DNA of 64,000 bases from Mesorhizobium neociceri (GTDB taxonomy: Bacteria; Pseudomonadota; Alphaproteobacteria; Rhizobiales; Rhizobiaceae): assembly GCF_013520985.1 (NCBI RefSeq), contig NZ_JACDTY010000004.1, positions 124,001 through 188,000 on the forward strand, in the 5' to 3' direction. Below the pieces are notes generated by a model. It saw only the letters and a program-made list of their open reading frames with translations. It was not told where the DNA came from and ran no database searches. The position numbers and the translations under genes were made by a program. Shown piece after piece: positions 39,618 to 48,449 of the stretch. Within the stretch, counting starts at the first letter, position 1; each line of letters starts with the position of its first letter.

Positions 39618-40772
39618 ATGGATATCACCCTGCCTGCGGAGAATGGCGGCCGCGTCAGCTACAAGCTCGTGGGCCACCCGGTGGAGCCCAGGATCGGTGC
39701 GGTTTTCCCGCGCATCGCCTATGCCGCAGCCCATGTCGTCGCCGATCCTTTTGCCATGACCGATCCGTGGTCGCGCCCTGTGGTCGACTGGGACAAGACA
39801 ATGGCGTTCCGCCACCATCTGTGGCGGCTTGGCTTCCGCATCGCCGAAGCGATGGACACCTCGCAGCGCGGCATGGGCTTCGACTGGACAAATGCCAAGG
39901 AATTGATCCGCCGTGCGATCGCCGAGGCGCGCAGTGTCGAAGGCGCCGACCTCGCGTCCGGCGCCGGCACCGATCACCTGGCGCCGGGCAATGCCAGAAC
40001 GCTCGATGACGTGATCGCTGCCTATGAGGAGCAGTTCGCCTTCGTCGAAGGCGAGGGCGGCAAGGCGATCATGATGGCCAGCCGAGCGCTGGCGGCGGTC
40101 GCCAAAGGCCCGGACGACTATATCAGAGTCTACGACCGCATCCTCAGTCAGGCCTCCGGCAAGGTCATCCTGCACTGGCTGGGCGACATGTTCGATCCGG
40201 CCCTGAAGGGCTATTGGGGCAGCGGGAATTTCGAGGCTGCGCTCGACACCGTCGTCGCCATCATCGAGCGCCACGCTGATAAGGTCGAGGGGATAAAGAT
40301 ATCGCTCCTCGATGCCGGCAAGGAAGTCGCCTTGCGCAACCGATTGCCGGAAGGCGTCGTCATGTTCACCGGCGACGACTTCAACTACCCCGAGCTGATC
40401 GCCGGTGACGGGAAGCGGCATTCGCATGCCTTGCTCGGCATTTTCGACACCATCGCCCCGGTCGCCAACGCGGCCCTGGCGAAACTGGCTGATGGTGACC
40501 GCGCCGGCTATGATGCGCTGATGGCGCCGACAGTGCCGCTGTCGCGCAAAATCTTCGAGGCGCCGACCGAGTACTACAAGGCCGGCATCGTCTTCATGGC
40601 CTGGCTCAACGGCCATCAGGATCATTTCGCCATGGTCGGCGGCATGCAGTCGGCGCGCGGTATCCTGCACTACGCCGACATCTTTCGCCTTGCCGACCAG
40701 GCAGGGTTGCTCGCCGATCCCACGCTCGCGCTGGCCAGAATGAAGCATTTCTGCGCGGTTGCAGGTGTCTGA
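39618..40772 (+). CDS. DUF993 protein, dihydrodipicolinate synthase-like TIM barrel
   Basis: 384-residue protein resembling the DUF993 family, which is related to DapA-type class I aldolases/lyases. The segment KVEGIKISLLDAGKE holds a lysine at the position expected for a Schiff-base residue, and the nearby FTGDDFNYPELI is family-specific. The ATG at 39618 has CGGAGGT upstream; an in-frame TTG at 39576 would sit inside the operator and is rejected. It is divergent from the LacI gene and shares its operator region, so it belongs to the catabolic cluster. Activity unknown; a retro-aldol or dehydratase step is plausible. Confidence 0.85.
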   Translation: MDITLPAENGGRVSYKLVGHPVEPRIGAVFPRIAYAAAHVVADPFAMTDPWSRPVVDWDKTMAFRHHLWRLGFRIAEAMDTSQRGMGFDWTNAKELIRRAIAEARSVEGADLASGAGTDHLAPGNARTLDDVIAAYEEQFAFVEGEGGKAIMMASRALAAVAKGPDDYIRVYDRILSQASGKVILHWLGDMFDPALKGYWGSGNFEAALDTVVAIIERHADKVEGIKISLLDAGKEVALRNRLPEGVVMFTGDDFNYPELIAGDGKRHSHALLGIFDTIAPVANAALAKLADGDRAGYDALMAPTVPLSRKIFEAPTEYYKAGIVFMAWLNGHQDHFAMVGGMQSARGILHYADIFRLADQAGLLADPTLALARMKHFCAVAGV

Positions 40773-40799
40773 GGACGACACAATCGCCGGCTGAAAAGT

Positions 40800-40817
40800 A
40801 TCCCCCGTATGGGGGAT
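40800..40817 (+). terminator. Hairpin after DUF993 gene
   Basis: ATCCCCC-gtat-GGGGGAT (7-bp stem) followed by TTGCGTTCTTG lies in the 105-bp gap before gmd. It may separate the catabolic cluster from the GDP-fucose genes; the T-tract is poor. Confidence 0.5.
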
Positions 40818-40877
40818 TTGCGTTCTTGCTTCAAATCTGTATTCCGTTGCCGGGATTAGATGCGGACGAACGCGGCA

Positions 40878-41948
40878 ATGACGGACAAAGTGGCGCTCAT
40901 CACCGGTGTAACCGGGCAGGACGGGGCCTATCTTGCAGAACTGCTTCTGCAGAAGGGCTATATTGTCCATGGGGTCAAACGCCGCTCGTCTTCGTTCAAC
41001 ACCGAGCGCGTCGACGACATCTATGTCGATCCGCATGAGCGTGGTGCGCGCTTCTTCCTGCATTATGGCGACCTGACCGACGCAACCAACCTCATCCGCC
41101 TGGTGCAGGAGACGCGGCCCAGCGAGATCTACAATCTCGGCGCCCAGAGCCATGTCCAGGTGAGTTTCGAGACGCCGGAATACACCGGCAATGCCGACGC
41201 GCTGGGCACGCTCAGGCTGCTGGAGGCGATCCGCATCCTCGGCATGGAGAGGTCGGTGCGTTTCTACCAGGCCTCGACCTCGGAGCTTTACGGCAAGGCG
41301 CGGGAAATCCCGCAAAGCGAAACGACGCCGTTCCATCCGCGTTCGCCCTATGCGGCGGCCAAGCTCTACGCCTACTGGATCACGGTCAATTACCGCGAGG
41401 CCTATGGCATGTTTGCGGCCAACGGCATCCTGTTCAACCACGAAAGCCCGACGCGCGGTGAAACCTTCGTCACCCGCAAGATCACGCGGGCCGTGGCCTC
41501 GATCCATCACGGCCTGCAGGATACGCTCTATCTCGGCAACATCGATGCCAAGCGTGACTGGGGCCATGCACGCGACTATGTTGAGGGCATGTGGCGCATT
41601 CTGCAGCACAGCGAAGCCGACGATTTCGTGCTGGCGACCGGCGAGGCGCATTCGGTGCGCGAATTCGTCGAACTGGCGTTTGCCGAGACCGGACGCAGCA
41701 TAGACTGGCAAGGCGAGGGTGTAGACGAGGTCGGTGTCGATGGCGGCTCGGGCACTGTCCTGGTGCGCATCGATCCGCGCTATTTCCGGCCGACCGAAGT
41801 CGACCTTTTGCTCGGCGACTCCGCAAAGGCCAAGGCAAGACTCGGCTGGTCGCACACCACCGGGTTCAGGGATCTGGTGGCGGAAATGGTGCAGGCCGAT
41901 CTGGCGCGCGCGGCCGGCGGCACGCGGCAGAACAGCCGCTCTGCGTGA
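40878..41948 (+). CDS. gmd: GDP-mannose 4,6-dehydratase
   Basis: 356-residue extended-SDR dehydratase converting GDP-D-mannose to GDP-4-keto-6-deoxymannose, the first step to GDP-L-fucose. Motifs: [16 protein letters not shown] (NADP binding), [53 protein letters not shown] with catalytic Thr/Ser, Glu and Tyr-Lys, and [18 protein letters not shown]. The ATG at 40878 is chosen since [10 protein letters not shown] is the usual start. It lies 9 bp before fcl. Confidence 0.96.
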   Translation: MTDKVALITGVTGQDGAYLAELLLQKGYIVHGVKRRSSSFNTERVDDIYVDPHERGARFFLHYGDLTDATNLIRLVQETRPSEIYNLGAQSHVQVSFETPEYTGNADALGTLRLLEAIRILGMERSVRFYQASTSELYGKAREIPQSETTPFHPRSPYAAAKLYAYWITVNYREAYGMFAANGILFNHESPTRGETFVTRKITRAVASIHHGLQDTLYLGNIDAKRDWGHARDYVEGMWRILQHSEADDFVLATGEAHSVREFVELAFAETGRSIDWQGEGVDEVGVDGGSGTVLVRIDPRYFRPTEVDLLLGDSAKAKARLGWSHTTGFRDLVAEMVQADLARAAGGTRQNSRSA

Positions 41949-41957
41949 GGCACGCCG

Positions 41958-42926
41958 ATGGACGCGACATTTGAACTGAAAGGCAAGCGTGTCTTCGTCG
42001 CCGGGCATCGCGGCATGGTCGGTTCGGCCATCGTTCGACGGCTGGCGAGCGAAGACTGCGAAGTGCTCACCGTGTCCCGCGACAGGCTCGACCTGCTCGA
42101 CCAGGCAGGGGTACGGCGCTGGATGGCCGACAACAAGCCGGATGCGGTGGTGATGGCGGCCGCCAAAGTTGGCGGTATCCTGGCCAATGACAGGTTTCCG
42201 GTCGATTTCCTGCAGGAAAATCTGGTTGTGCAGAGCAATGTCATCGAAAGCGCCTTTCGCAGCGAGGTCGGCAAGCTTTTGTTTCTCGGCTCGTCCTGCA
42301 TCTATCCCAAGCTCGCGCCACAGCCGATCCGGGAAGACGCTCTGCTGACCGGCCCGCTCGAACCCACCAATGAGTGGTATGCGATCGCCAAGATCGCCGG
42401 GCTAAAACTGTGCCAGGCCTATCAGCGCCAATATGGGGTCGACTACATCTCGGCGATGCCGGCCAACCTTTACGGTCCAGGCGACAATTTCGATCTTCAG
42501 AGCAGCCATGTCGTGCCGGCGCTCATGCGAAAGGCGCATGCGCTGGCACTGAGCGGCGGCAACAACCTCGAGGTTTGGGGGTCGGGCACGCCGCGGCGCG
42601 AATTCCTGCATGTCGACGACGCCGCCGATGCGCTGGTCTGGCTGTTGAAGAATTATGCCGGCGACAGCCACGTCAATGTCGGCCCGGGGGAGGATGTCAC
42701 CATTGCCGAGCTCGCCCAAGCCGTCGCATCCGTCGCCGGCGTCGAGGCTACGATCGCCTTCGATACGACCAAGCCGGATGGCACGCCGCGCAAACTGATG
42801 GATGTGTCGCAGCTGTTCGCAACGGGATGGCGCCCGCGATACGCGCTTCGCAGTGGATTGGAACAGACATATGCGTGGTTTCTCCAGCATGTTGAGAAAG
42901 GTGATGTCCGCCTCGGCGCGGCCTGA
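41958..42926 (+). CDS. fcl: GDP-L-fucose synthase
   Basis: 322-residue epimerase/reductase that makes GDP-L-fucose from the Gmd product. It shows [65 protein letters not shown] (catalytic Ser, Tyr, Lys) and [23 protein letters not shown]. Length fits. Together with gmd it gives a complete two-step GDP-fucose branch. The next gene starts inside its 3' end. Confidence 0.96.
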   Translation: MDATFELKGKRVFVAGHRGMVGSAIVRRLASEDCEVLTVSRDRLDLLDQAGVRRWMADNKPDAVVMAAAKVGGILANDRFPVDFLQENLVVQSNVIESAFRSEVGKLLFLGSSCIYPKLAPQPIREDALLTGPLEPTNEWYAIAKIAGLKLCQAYQRQYGVDYISAMPANLYGPGDNFDLQSSHVVPALMRKAHALALSGGNNLEVWGSGTPRREFLHVDDAADALVWLLKNYAGDSHVNVGPGEDVTIAELAQAVASVAGVEATIAFDTTKPDGTPRKLMDVSQLFATGWRPRYALRSGLEQTYAWFLQHVEKGDVRLGAA

Positions 42927-44355
42927 TCCCAATTCTCAGCATGCAAAATTGATTGCCGCGACCAGGGATGATGGGCTGGGCGGCCGGCTTCTGGCCATGG
43001 TCAACGCCAAGGCGCTTGCCGATGCAACAGGCCACCGCTTTGGTTTCACCTGGAAGAGAGCCGTTTCGGACAAGACGTTTCACATCGTCGATACGGTCGA
43101 CAACATCTTTAATCCCGACTTCATCGAAAAACACTGGCTGGGCGAAAAGATCAGAGAGACGAATCTCGCGGTTCTGAAGAAAAACAAGTTTACTCGCGCA
43201 AGCCTGAATGCATCAGCCCGCCGAAGCTATTTTCGCGGCTGGCTCTGCAACGATTTCAATGTTCTGGAGTCTTTTCGCGACAACGGAAAGCCGCTGGCGA
43301 CATCCGAAACGATCAGGACGATCGGCTTTGCCGAGTCGGTGCAACATGCGCTGCGTACTGCCGAGTCTTGTCATTTTCCGGGGCAAATGGTCGGGCTGCA
43401 TCTGCGCAGCGGCGATATCGTTCGCGGCAAATACCGTTCGATGCTGAATTTCAACGGCAAGGTGATCCCTTCGACCCTGGCCAAGGCGATTATCGCCGAG
43501 CTCGCGTCACAGGGCATGGCGACGCTGCTGGTCGGCCAGGATCGTGCGACGCTCGACTATCTGAGGTCGCAAACCGGCGCATTGCTGACTGACGATTTCG
43601 GCGCCAACGAATTCGAGGATCAGACGCTGAGGGCATTTTTCGAGATGGCGCTTCTGGCGCGCTGCCAGCGCATCTATGCCGGCAGCAGCGTGTTCGCGTC
43701 GGTGGCCTCGGTGATGGGTGGCTCTCCGCACATCAAGGCCACCAAGCTGTTCAGCCCGCCGCGGGCTGCGCAACTCATGCTCGGAGAGCTGGCCCAGAAT
43801 CACGCCGACTATCATCCGCGCGAGGCGGCCTTCGGCTATCTGTCGGCGTTCCTGGCCATCGAGGACGAAATCAGCCCAGTCAGGGCAAGGGAGATTCTTG
43901 GCAAAGGCTACGCGCTCGACCCTGAAAACGATGTCTATGCGCTCAAGATCGTGGCCTCTTACTTTCGCGAGAAGGATTACGCTGCCGGCGAAGCCATTTT
44001 GAAATCGCGCATGACGGCACAATTCGAGGCGCGTCCCAAGGTGCCGCTGCCAATGCTTTTGGCCCTGTCGCGCAAGACAGTGCATGGCCACGCCATGGGC
44101 AAGGATTTCGCGTCCTACTTTGCCGCGGCGCGGGCCGGTCATCCCTATGCCACGGCCTGTTCGGCCCATATTCTGCATGATGGGTTCGGCGAACTGAAAC
44201 CGGCGCTTGAGATGATCGCCAGATCGCAGGCTGCAGAACCGGCCAATGCATTGTTCCGGACGATCAGGCGCTACATCCGGCCGATCGCGACGCGTGAATC
44301 CAGCCCGCTGTTGAAAGCGCGGCTGCGGCTTTGGAAAGCCGGGATCAGAATTTAG
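42871..44355 (+). CDS. Fucosyltransferase-like protein of unknown acceptor
   Basis: About 494 residues. The N-terminal half has [25 protein letters not shown] (a nucleotide-sugar or membrane start-like segment) and [18 protein letters not shown] (around residue 175), resembling the HxRxxD-type motif of fucosyltransferases such as the O-FucT/NodZ-related families. The C-terminal third is helical and repeat-like, possibly TPR. It follows gmd and fcl directly, overlapping fcl by about 56 bp from this start. Starts at 42889 and 42904 are also possible; none has a strong Shine-Dalgarno site. The fucosyltransferase role is inferred from motif and context; other glycosyltransferase activities are possible. 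Confidence 0.65.
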   Translation: MRGFSSMLRKVMSASARPDPNSQHAKLIAATRDDGLGGRLLAMVNAKALADATGHRFGFTWKRAVSDKTFHIVDTVDNIFNPDFIEKHWLGEKIRETNLAVLKKNKFTRASLNASARRSYFRGWLCNDFNVLESFRDNGKPLATSETIRTIGFAESVQHALRTAESCHFPGQMVGLHLRSGDIVRGKYRSMLNFNGKVIPSTLAKAIIAELASQGMATLLVGQDRATLDYLRSQTGALLTDDFGANEFEDQTLRAFFEMALLARCQRIYAGSSVFASVASVMGGSPHIKATKLFSPPRAAQLMLGELAQNHADYHPREAAFGYLSAFLAIEDEISPVRAREILGKGYALDPENDVYALKIVASYFREKDYAAGEAILKSRMTAQFEARPKVPLPMLLALSRKTVHGHAMGKDFASYFAAARAGHPYATACSAHILHDGFGELKPALEMIARSQAAEPANALFRTIRRYIRPIATRESSPLLKARLRLWKAGIRI

Positions 44356-46396
44356 TCCGCCAGAACCAGAACGGTGCGATGCCTTGGTCGGGATGGAAAA
44401 GCTGTCTGGCCGTCATGGCGCCGATATCGGCAAGCGTAGTCGTCTCCGGGTCGTGGCATGCGAGATCGAACAGCACTGGCCGAGCCAGATCCCGGTCGAT
44501 GGTCTCATTATCTTGACTGCCGATATTGGCTGCAAACCGGCGCAGCGCCGGGATCAGGCCCTGTCCCTCGGCAGCCTGATGCCGCCATAGATCGTCGCCG
44601 ACCGAGGACAAGAGCCGTGCCAGGGAAGTCCAGCCTTGCAAGGCGAGCATGGTGTCGTGCAGGCTCGACGTTTGGTTCAAAAGCGAGCCGTCGGATGCGA
44701 TCTCGGCCGCCAGCCTTTCGCGGGCGCGGAGGCGGACCCTGGCCAGCGTTGCGCCGTCGTTCAGAAACATTGCGATCGATGCCCGTTGCAGATCGCTGAC
44801 GACACCGTGATTGCCAAACTCTGTCGCCGGTGCGGTGATCAGCCATTTGCCGTAGCTGCCGAGCCAAGCCCGGAAGTCCTCCCGGTCCTGCCCATTCAGC
44901 CCCCCGGCCCGTTCGACAAGGCGGACGGCGTCGAGGAAGAAGTGGAGATCACCAAGCGCGAAGACACTTTGCTGCGAGCAAGGCGGGTGCATTCTTGTGT
45001 CGGGGTCGATGAACCATGCGCGGATTCGTTGCGCGGCATCAACGGCAAAGCGCTGCTCACCGAGCACCGTCGCCGCCAGGGCTAGCACGGTGGCGTCGTG
45101 CAGGACGTGGCGCAGGCGGGCAGGATCGCCTGCTTGATGGAGATCGGGGCCAGAAGGGCGATTGAGCACCTCGCTGGCGGCCGTTTCGAGATGGCGAAGC
45201 TCGACGTCATGGTCTTGGGATGCCGCGGCAAGAACAGCGTCGTCGTAAAAAACCAGGCGCGACGGGTCGAGCCTGGCTGCGGTCGCCAGGGCATCGCAGC
45301 GGTCGATCATATCGACGATGGCTTCGTCCCGGCTGGTCCAGCGGGCGAGGAAACCGGCCTTGCCGATTTCCAGATGCGAGCGCCCGGAATCCAGGCGCGC
45401 CACCCAGCCGGCCTTGTGGAAAAGCCCGGCATCGGCGGCCAGCGACGGGCGTGGGAAATCCCAAGTGTCGTCGCGGAAGCGGTCCCACGGCCCGGGGACG
45501 CCGAGCCGCCACAGCATTTCAACCTTGGGCCGGCGGCCATAGGCATAGTTTTCGTCGAACAACTCGGTCGTATCGGCGCGGAAGATGATCTGGGGCTCCT
45601 CCCCGGCCGGCGGTTTGAAATTCTCGTCGAGCAAAGCCAGATTTTCGACGATGCGCGCCATCGGCACGATGACATAGGGCAGATACGGCCTCGCCTCGAT
45701 TGCCCATCGTATCTGCCGGAATGCCTGCTCGGTCAGAAAACAGTTTCCGTCCCACGGCATCAGCCACTTCGCTCGCTCGCGGGCGATCTCGAGCGCTTTG
45801 TTGCGGGCGCCGTTGTTGTTCATCAGATAGCGGTTCTTGCTGCGCCTGATGAGCGTTTCATAGCGCGCCGTGAGCTCGGCCGGTTGGTCGTTTTTGCCGG
45901 AAAACCGGAGCTCTTTTGCCGCCAGCCCGTCGATGTCCCACGCAATCCTGCCATAGACCTCGAGATCGAAGGGGATGCGCAGAAAGCTCTGGCCGCGGCC
46001 TTCCAGCAGCCTGGCGATGCGGGCCTCTTCATCCGGATCGGCTATCCGATTGACGATCCAGAATTTGTCGCAGTCAGGAAAGGCCGGCTCATTGTCCAGG
46101 ATGAAGCGGGCATTGTCGAAAGACTGGCCTTTGCGGTGCCGCGGCTCGAGATCGTTGCCAATGATGCGGACGAGCATGAAGCTGTCCTTCGCCACCGCAA
46201 CCGGCAAAGCAGGGTATGCGTCACGCGCCGCCCTGTTGCGAAGCTTGACATCGCGCCTATGCTCGAGCGTTCGCTTTGCCGCAACCAGCACGCCGCCAAG
46301 GCTCGCGCCTGGCGATTGGAGATATTTCCTCGCCCGTTTGAGCTCAAGGTAGATGCGTTGCCAGGCCGACTTTCGCGCCGCCGGAGTTGACGTCAT
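44345..46396 (-). CDS. Two-domain protein: glycosyltransferase-like N-terminus plus alginate-lyase-like C-terminus
   Basis: 683-residue protein. Residues about 74-330 look like a glycosyltransferase-like domain: FMLVRIIGNDLEPRHRKGQ, then a conserved YLMNNNGARNKALEIARERAKWLMPWDGN with a DGN acidic motif. Residues about 400-683 look like the alginate-lyase superfamily: HPPCSQQSVFALGDLHFFLDAVRLVER and EFGNHGVVSDLQRASIAMFLND. No signal peptide is visible. Convergent with the fucosyltransferase-like gene (11-bp overlap). I do not recognise a characterised protein with this fusion. A role in making and trimming a surface uronic-acid polymer is inference. Confidence 0.6.
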   Translation of the reverse strand: MTSTPAARKSAWQRIYLELKRARKYLQSPGASLGGVLVAAKRTLEHRRDVKLRNRAARDAYPALPVAVAKDSFMLVRIIGNDLEPRHRKGQSFDNARFILDNEPAFPDCDKFWIVNRIADPDEEARIARLLEGRGQSFLRIPFDLEVYGRIAWDIDGLAAKELRFSGKNDQPAELTARYETLIRRSKNRYLMNNNGARNKALEIARERAKWLMPWDGNCFLTEQAFRQIRWAIEARPYLPYVIVPMARIVENLALLDENFKPPAGEEPQIIFRADTTELFDENYAYGRRPKVEMLWRLGVPGPWDRFRDDTWDFPRPSLAADAGLFHKAGWVARLDSGRSHLEIGKAGFLARWTSRDEAIVDMIDRCDALATAARLDPSRLVFYDDAVLAAASQDHDVELRHLETAASEVLNRPSGPDLHQAGDPARLRHVLHDATVLALAATVLGEQRFAVDAAQRIRAWFIDPDTRMHPPCSQQSVFALGDLHFFLDAVRLVERAGGLNGQDREDFRAWLGSYGKWLITAPATEFGNHGVVSDLQRASIAMFLNDGATLARVRLRARERLAAEIASDGSLLNQTSSLHDTMLALQGWTSLARLLSSVGDDLWRHQAAEGQGLIPALRRFAANIGSQDNETIDRDLARPVLFDLACHDPETTTLADIGAMTARQLFHPDQGIAPFWFWRTKF

Positions 46397-46655
46397 GGCC
46401 AGCCGCTGGAGCGAGCGCGCCTACTGTCGGGGATCATCGACCATCCTGATGTCGTCATTCGCATCGCGTCTGCCCCAGCCTTAAAGCCATCGCTCCCGGT
46501 CGTCACGACTGAAAATTTGTCCAGGCATTGGCGCGCCTGCCCCGCCCTGCGCCGGGAAGGCTTTGCCGGCAATTTCAGTTTTGCTCGTGGACCATTTCGT
46601 TGCCGCACGCGACCGAGCGCTGTGTAGCAAACGCGGTCCATTAAGGAGAACGTCC

Positions 46656-46862
46656 ATGTTTATCACTTCAAGAAACGTCTTTCTCGCCGCCATCGCCGTT
46701 TCGGTGCTGGCAGGGTGCCAGACGGCGTCGCCGAGGGAATGCGAGAAGACCAAGCCTGGTGTCACCTACAACGGCAAATGCTGCGGCATCGGCACGCCGT
46801 GCCGTGAAGGCGATAACACCCCTCATGACAAGCCCGACAGGCCCGATCCGCGGCCGCAATGA
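46656..46862 (+). CDS. Small cysteine-rich lipoprotein
   Basis: 68 residues with an N-terminal signal peptide and lipobox (VSVLAGC; acylated Cys about residue 21), then a Cys-containing segment (ECEKTKPG, GKCCGIGTPC) and a charged tail rich in Asp and Pro (DNTPHDKPDRPDPRPQ). Very good ribosome-binding site TAAGGAGAACGTCC. A terminator follows closely. No function recognised; small Cys lipoproteins may act in envelope stress or metal binding. Confidence 0.75.
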   Translation: MFITSRNVFLAAIAVSVLAGCQTASPRECEKTKPGVTYNGKCCGIGTPCREGDNTPHDKPDRPDPRPQ

Positions 46863-46876
46863 TCCACGTGCCTGAG

Positions 46877-46905
46877 CCGTCCCGACTCGCACCGGGACGG
46901 TTTTT
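46877..46905 (+). terminator. Rho-independent terminator after small lipoprotein
   Basis: Perfect 8-bp stem CCGTCCCG/CGGGACGG (46877-46884 with 46893-46900) followed by TTTTT. It closes the lipoprotein gene. Confidence 0.85.
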
Positions 46906-46961
46906 GCATTCCTGAATTGGCAAGGTGGACTCGGTCGTGATCCCGTTGGTATCTGTCATAC

Positions 46962-47729
46962 ATGCTGATCAGCCCGCCCACAGGTTGGAAACCTCCTGGC
47001 AAGACGCTCATTATCGCGACCTTGCAGCGATCCGGCAGCACGCTTCTTTGCGAAAAGATGCGCAGCACGGGCGTGCTGGGAAATCCGGAAGAATACTTCA
47101 ACCGGGAAGAGAAGACCCCGACTGTCGAGCGTTGCGCCCGTATTGCCGCCAGCGCTACGCCGAACGGAGTGGCCGCAACCAAACTGTTTCCGTCCCATTT
47201 CTACGAGCTAAGCAGGGATATCAGGCTTACGGAGTGGTTTCCCGACCCAGGGTGGATATACCTTGAAAGACGCGATCGACTGGGCCAGGCAATCTCCTGG
47301 GCGAAAGCATGGCAGGACGGCGCCTGGACCAGCAAGACTGATGCCGTGAAGAAAGCCGAGTACTCGGCGTATGGCATCGACTTCGCCCTTGCCCAGATCG
47401 CCATCGGCACCGGTCGCTGGAATTCGTTTTTTGCCAGGACCGGGATCGAACCGCTCCGCCTTTTCTACGAAGACACGCTTGACGATTTCGACAGCATCAG
47501 CCAGCGCATCGGCCTGCTGGCGGGGTTGGATGCTCCCGTGCCTCGCGAGGGCAAGGTGAGTCTCAGGCCGCAGCGAAACGAGGAAAGCGACGAATGGCGG
47601 CGGCGGTTTCTTGCCGAGTCCGGCAACCCGGATGATTTCGATAGGCCGATTGTCCGGCTTCGCAAGCGCAGAAGGTCCAAATGGATGTTCTGGAGGAAGT
47701 GGTTCCGCGGCGCCGCCGCCAAACGTTGA
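46962..47729 (+). CDS. Stf0-type sulfotransferase
   Basis: 255-residue PAPS-dependent sulfotransferase resembling the Stf0 family that sulfates trehalose and related glycans. The 5'-phosphosulfate loop is TLQRSGSTLLCEKMRSTGVLGNPEEYF (residues 18-44), and a second motif WIYLERRDRLGQAISWAKAWQ carries the conserved Arg. C-terminal RLRKRRRSKWMFWRKWFRG is strongly basic and may bind membranes. It lies about 4 kb from gmd/fcl, so a fucose- or glycan-sulfation role is plausible, as in NoeE-type Nod factor modification. The acceptor is unknown. Confidence 0.85.
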   Translation: MLISPPTGWKPPGKTLIIATLQRSGSTLLCEKMRSTGVLGNPEEYFNREEKTPTVERCARIAASATPNGVAATKLFPSHFYELSRDIRLTEWFPDPGWIYLERRDRLGQAISWAKAWQDGAWTSKTDAVKKAEYSAYGIDFALAQIAIGTGRWNSFFARTGIEPLRLFYEDTLDDFDSISQRIGLLAGLDAPVPREGKVSLRPQRNEESDEWRRRFLAESGNPDDFDRPIVRLRKRRRSKWMFWRKWFRGAAAKR

Positions 47730-47807
47730 TCTTGCGCCATAGCGGAGCCATGAACAGTGAGTTCCGATGAGCGCATGCGGAACAAATCAAGCCGATTTTG
47801 GTCTGGA

Positions 47808-47882
47808 TGGTGGGCGTGACAGGGATTGAACCTGTGACCCCTGCAATGTCAATGCAGTGCTCTCCCGCTGAGCTACACGCCC
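47808..47882 (-). tRNA. tRNA-Val (anticodon GAC)
   Basis: On the minus strand, GGGCGTG starts the acceptor stem and pairs with CACGCCC before the discriminator A and an encoded CCA. D-arm GTAGCTCAGCGGGAGAGC, anticodon stem CTGCA/TGCAG with loop TTGACAT (GAC = Val), T-arm CAGGTTCAATCCCTG. All four stems pair. Confidence 0.95.
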
Positions 47883-47997
47883 ATCCGAAGCCGCGCATAC
47901 ACCATTTTTGGTCCAGCGCGTCAATAGCCGGAAAAGGGAAAGAAGGGCTCGTTTTGTCGCGCCGCCAGGCAAGCGGCGGCATCGCGCCCGAAGTGCT

Positions 47998-48360
47998 TCA
48001 GGCTGCCTGCAGCATTTTTTCGACCTCGTTGACGAGATCGCGCAGGTGGAAGGGCTTCGACAGCACCTTGGCGTCTTTCGGCGCCTTTGAATCGGGATTG
48101 AGCGCAACGGCCGCGAAACCGGTGATGAACATCACCTTGAGGTCGGGGTCGATCTCGGTGGCGCGGCGGGCGAGCTCAATGCCGTCCATCTCCGGCATGA
48201 CGATATCGGTCAATAGCAGGGAGAAGGGTTCCTCGCGCAGCCGCTCATAGGCGCTGGCGCCATTGTCGAAATCGCTGACTTGGTAGCCGGCCCGCTCCAA
48301 TGCCTTGACCAGGAACCGGCGCATGTCGTCGTCGTCTTCCGCCAGCAGAATGCGTGCCAT
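47998..48360 (-). CDS. cpdR: CpdR-like single-domain response regulator
   Basis: 120-residue stand-alone receiver: MARILLAEDDDDMRRFLVKAL with acidic pocket, phospho-acceptor Asp52 in LLLTDIVMPEMDG, conserved Thr in MFITGFA and Lys in LSKPFHL. There is no output domain. The sequence resembles alphaproteobacterial CpdR, which in its unphosphorylated form localises ClpXP and promotes cell-cycle proteolysis. It precedes tRNA-Val on the same strand. Confidence 0.92.
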   Translation of the reverse strand: MARILLAEDDDDMRRFLVKALERAGYQVSDFDNGASAYERLREEPFSLLLTDIVMPEMDGIELARRATEIDPDLKVMFITGFAAVALNPDSKAPKDAKVLSKPFHLRDLVNEVEKMLQAA

Positions 48361-48449
48361 CTTATCCCGTCCGAATCACCCCACCCAAGCCTGCCGTCCG
48401 GCAAACCCGTTAACCATCCTGTATATGAGGAGGTGACGGTAAACATCAA

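Noticed and set aside
39573..42008. 811-residue minus-strand frame opposite DUF993 and gmd
   Set aside because: Antisense to two clear genes and lacks any motif; low-complexity composition typical of GC-rich shadow frames.
47808..47882. tRNA-Val as an integration (att) site for a genomic island
   Set aside because: No integrase gene and no direct repeat of the tRNA 3' end was seen in the flanks.
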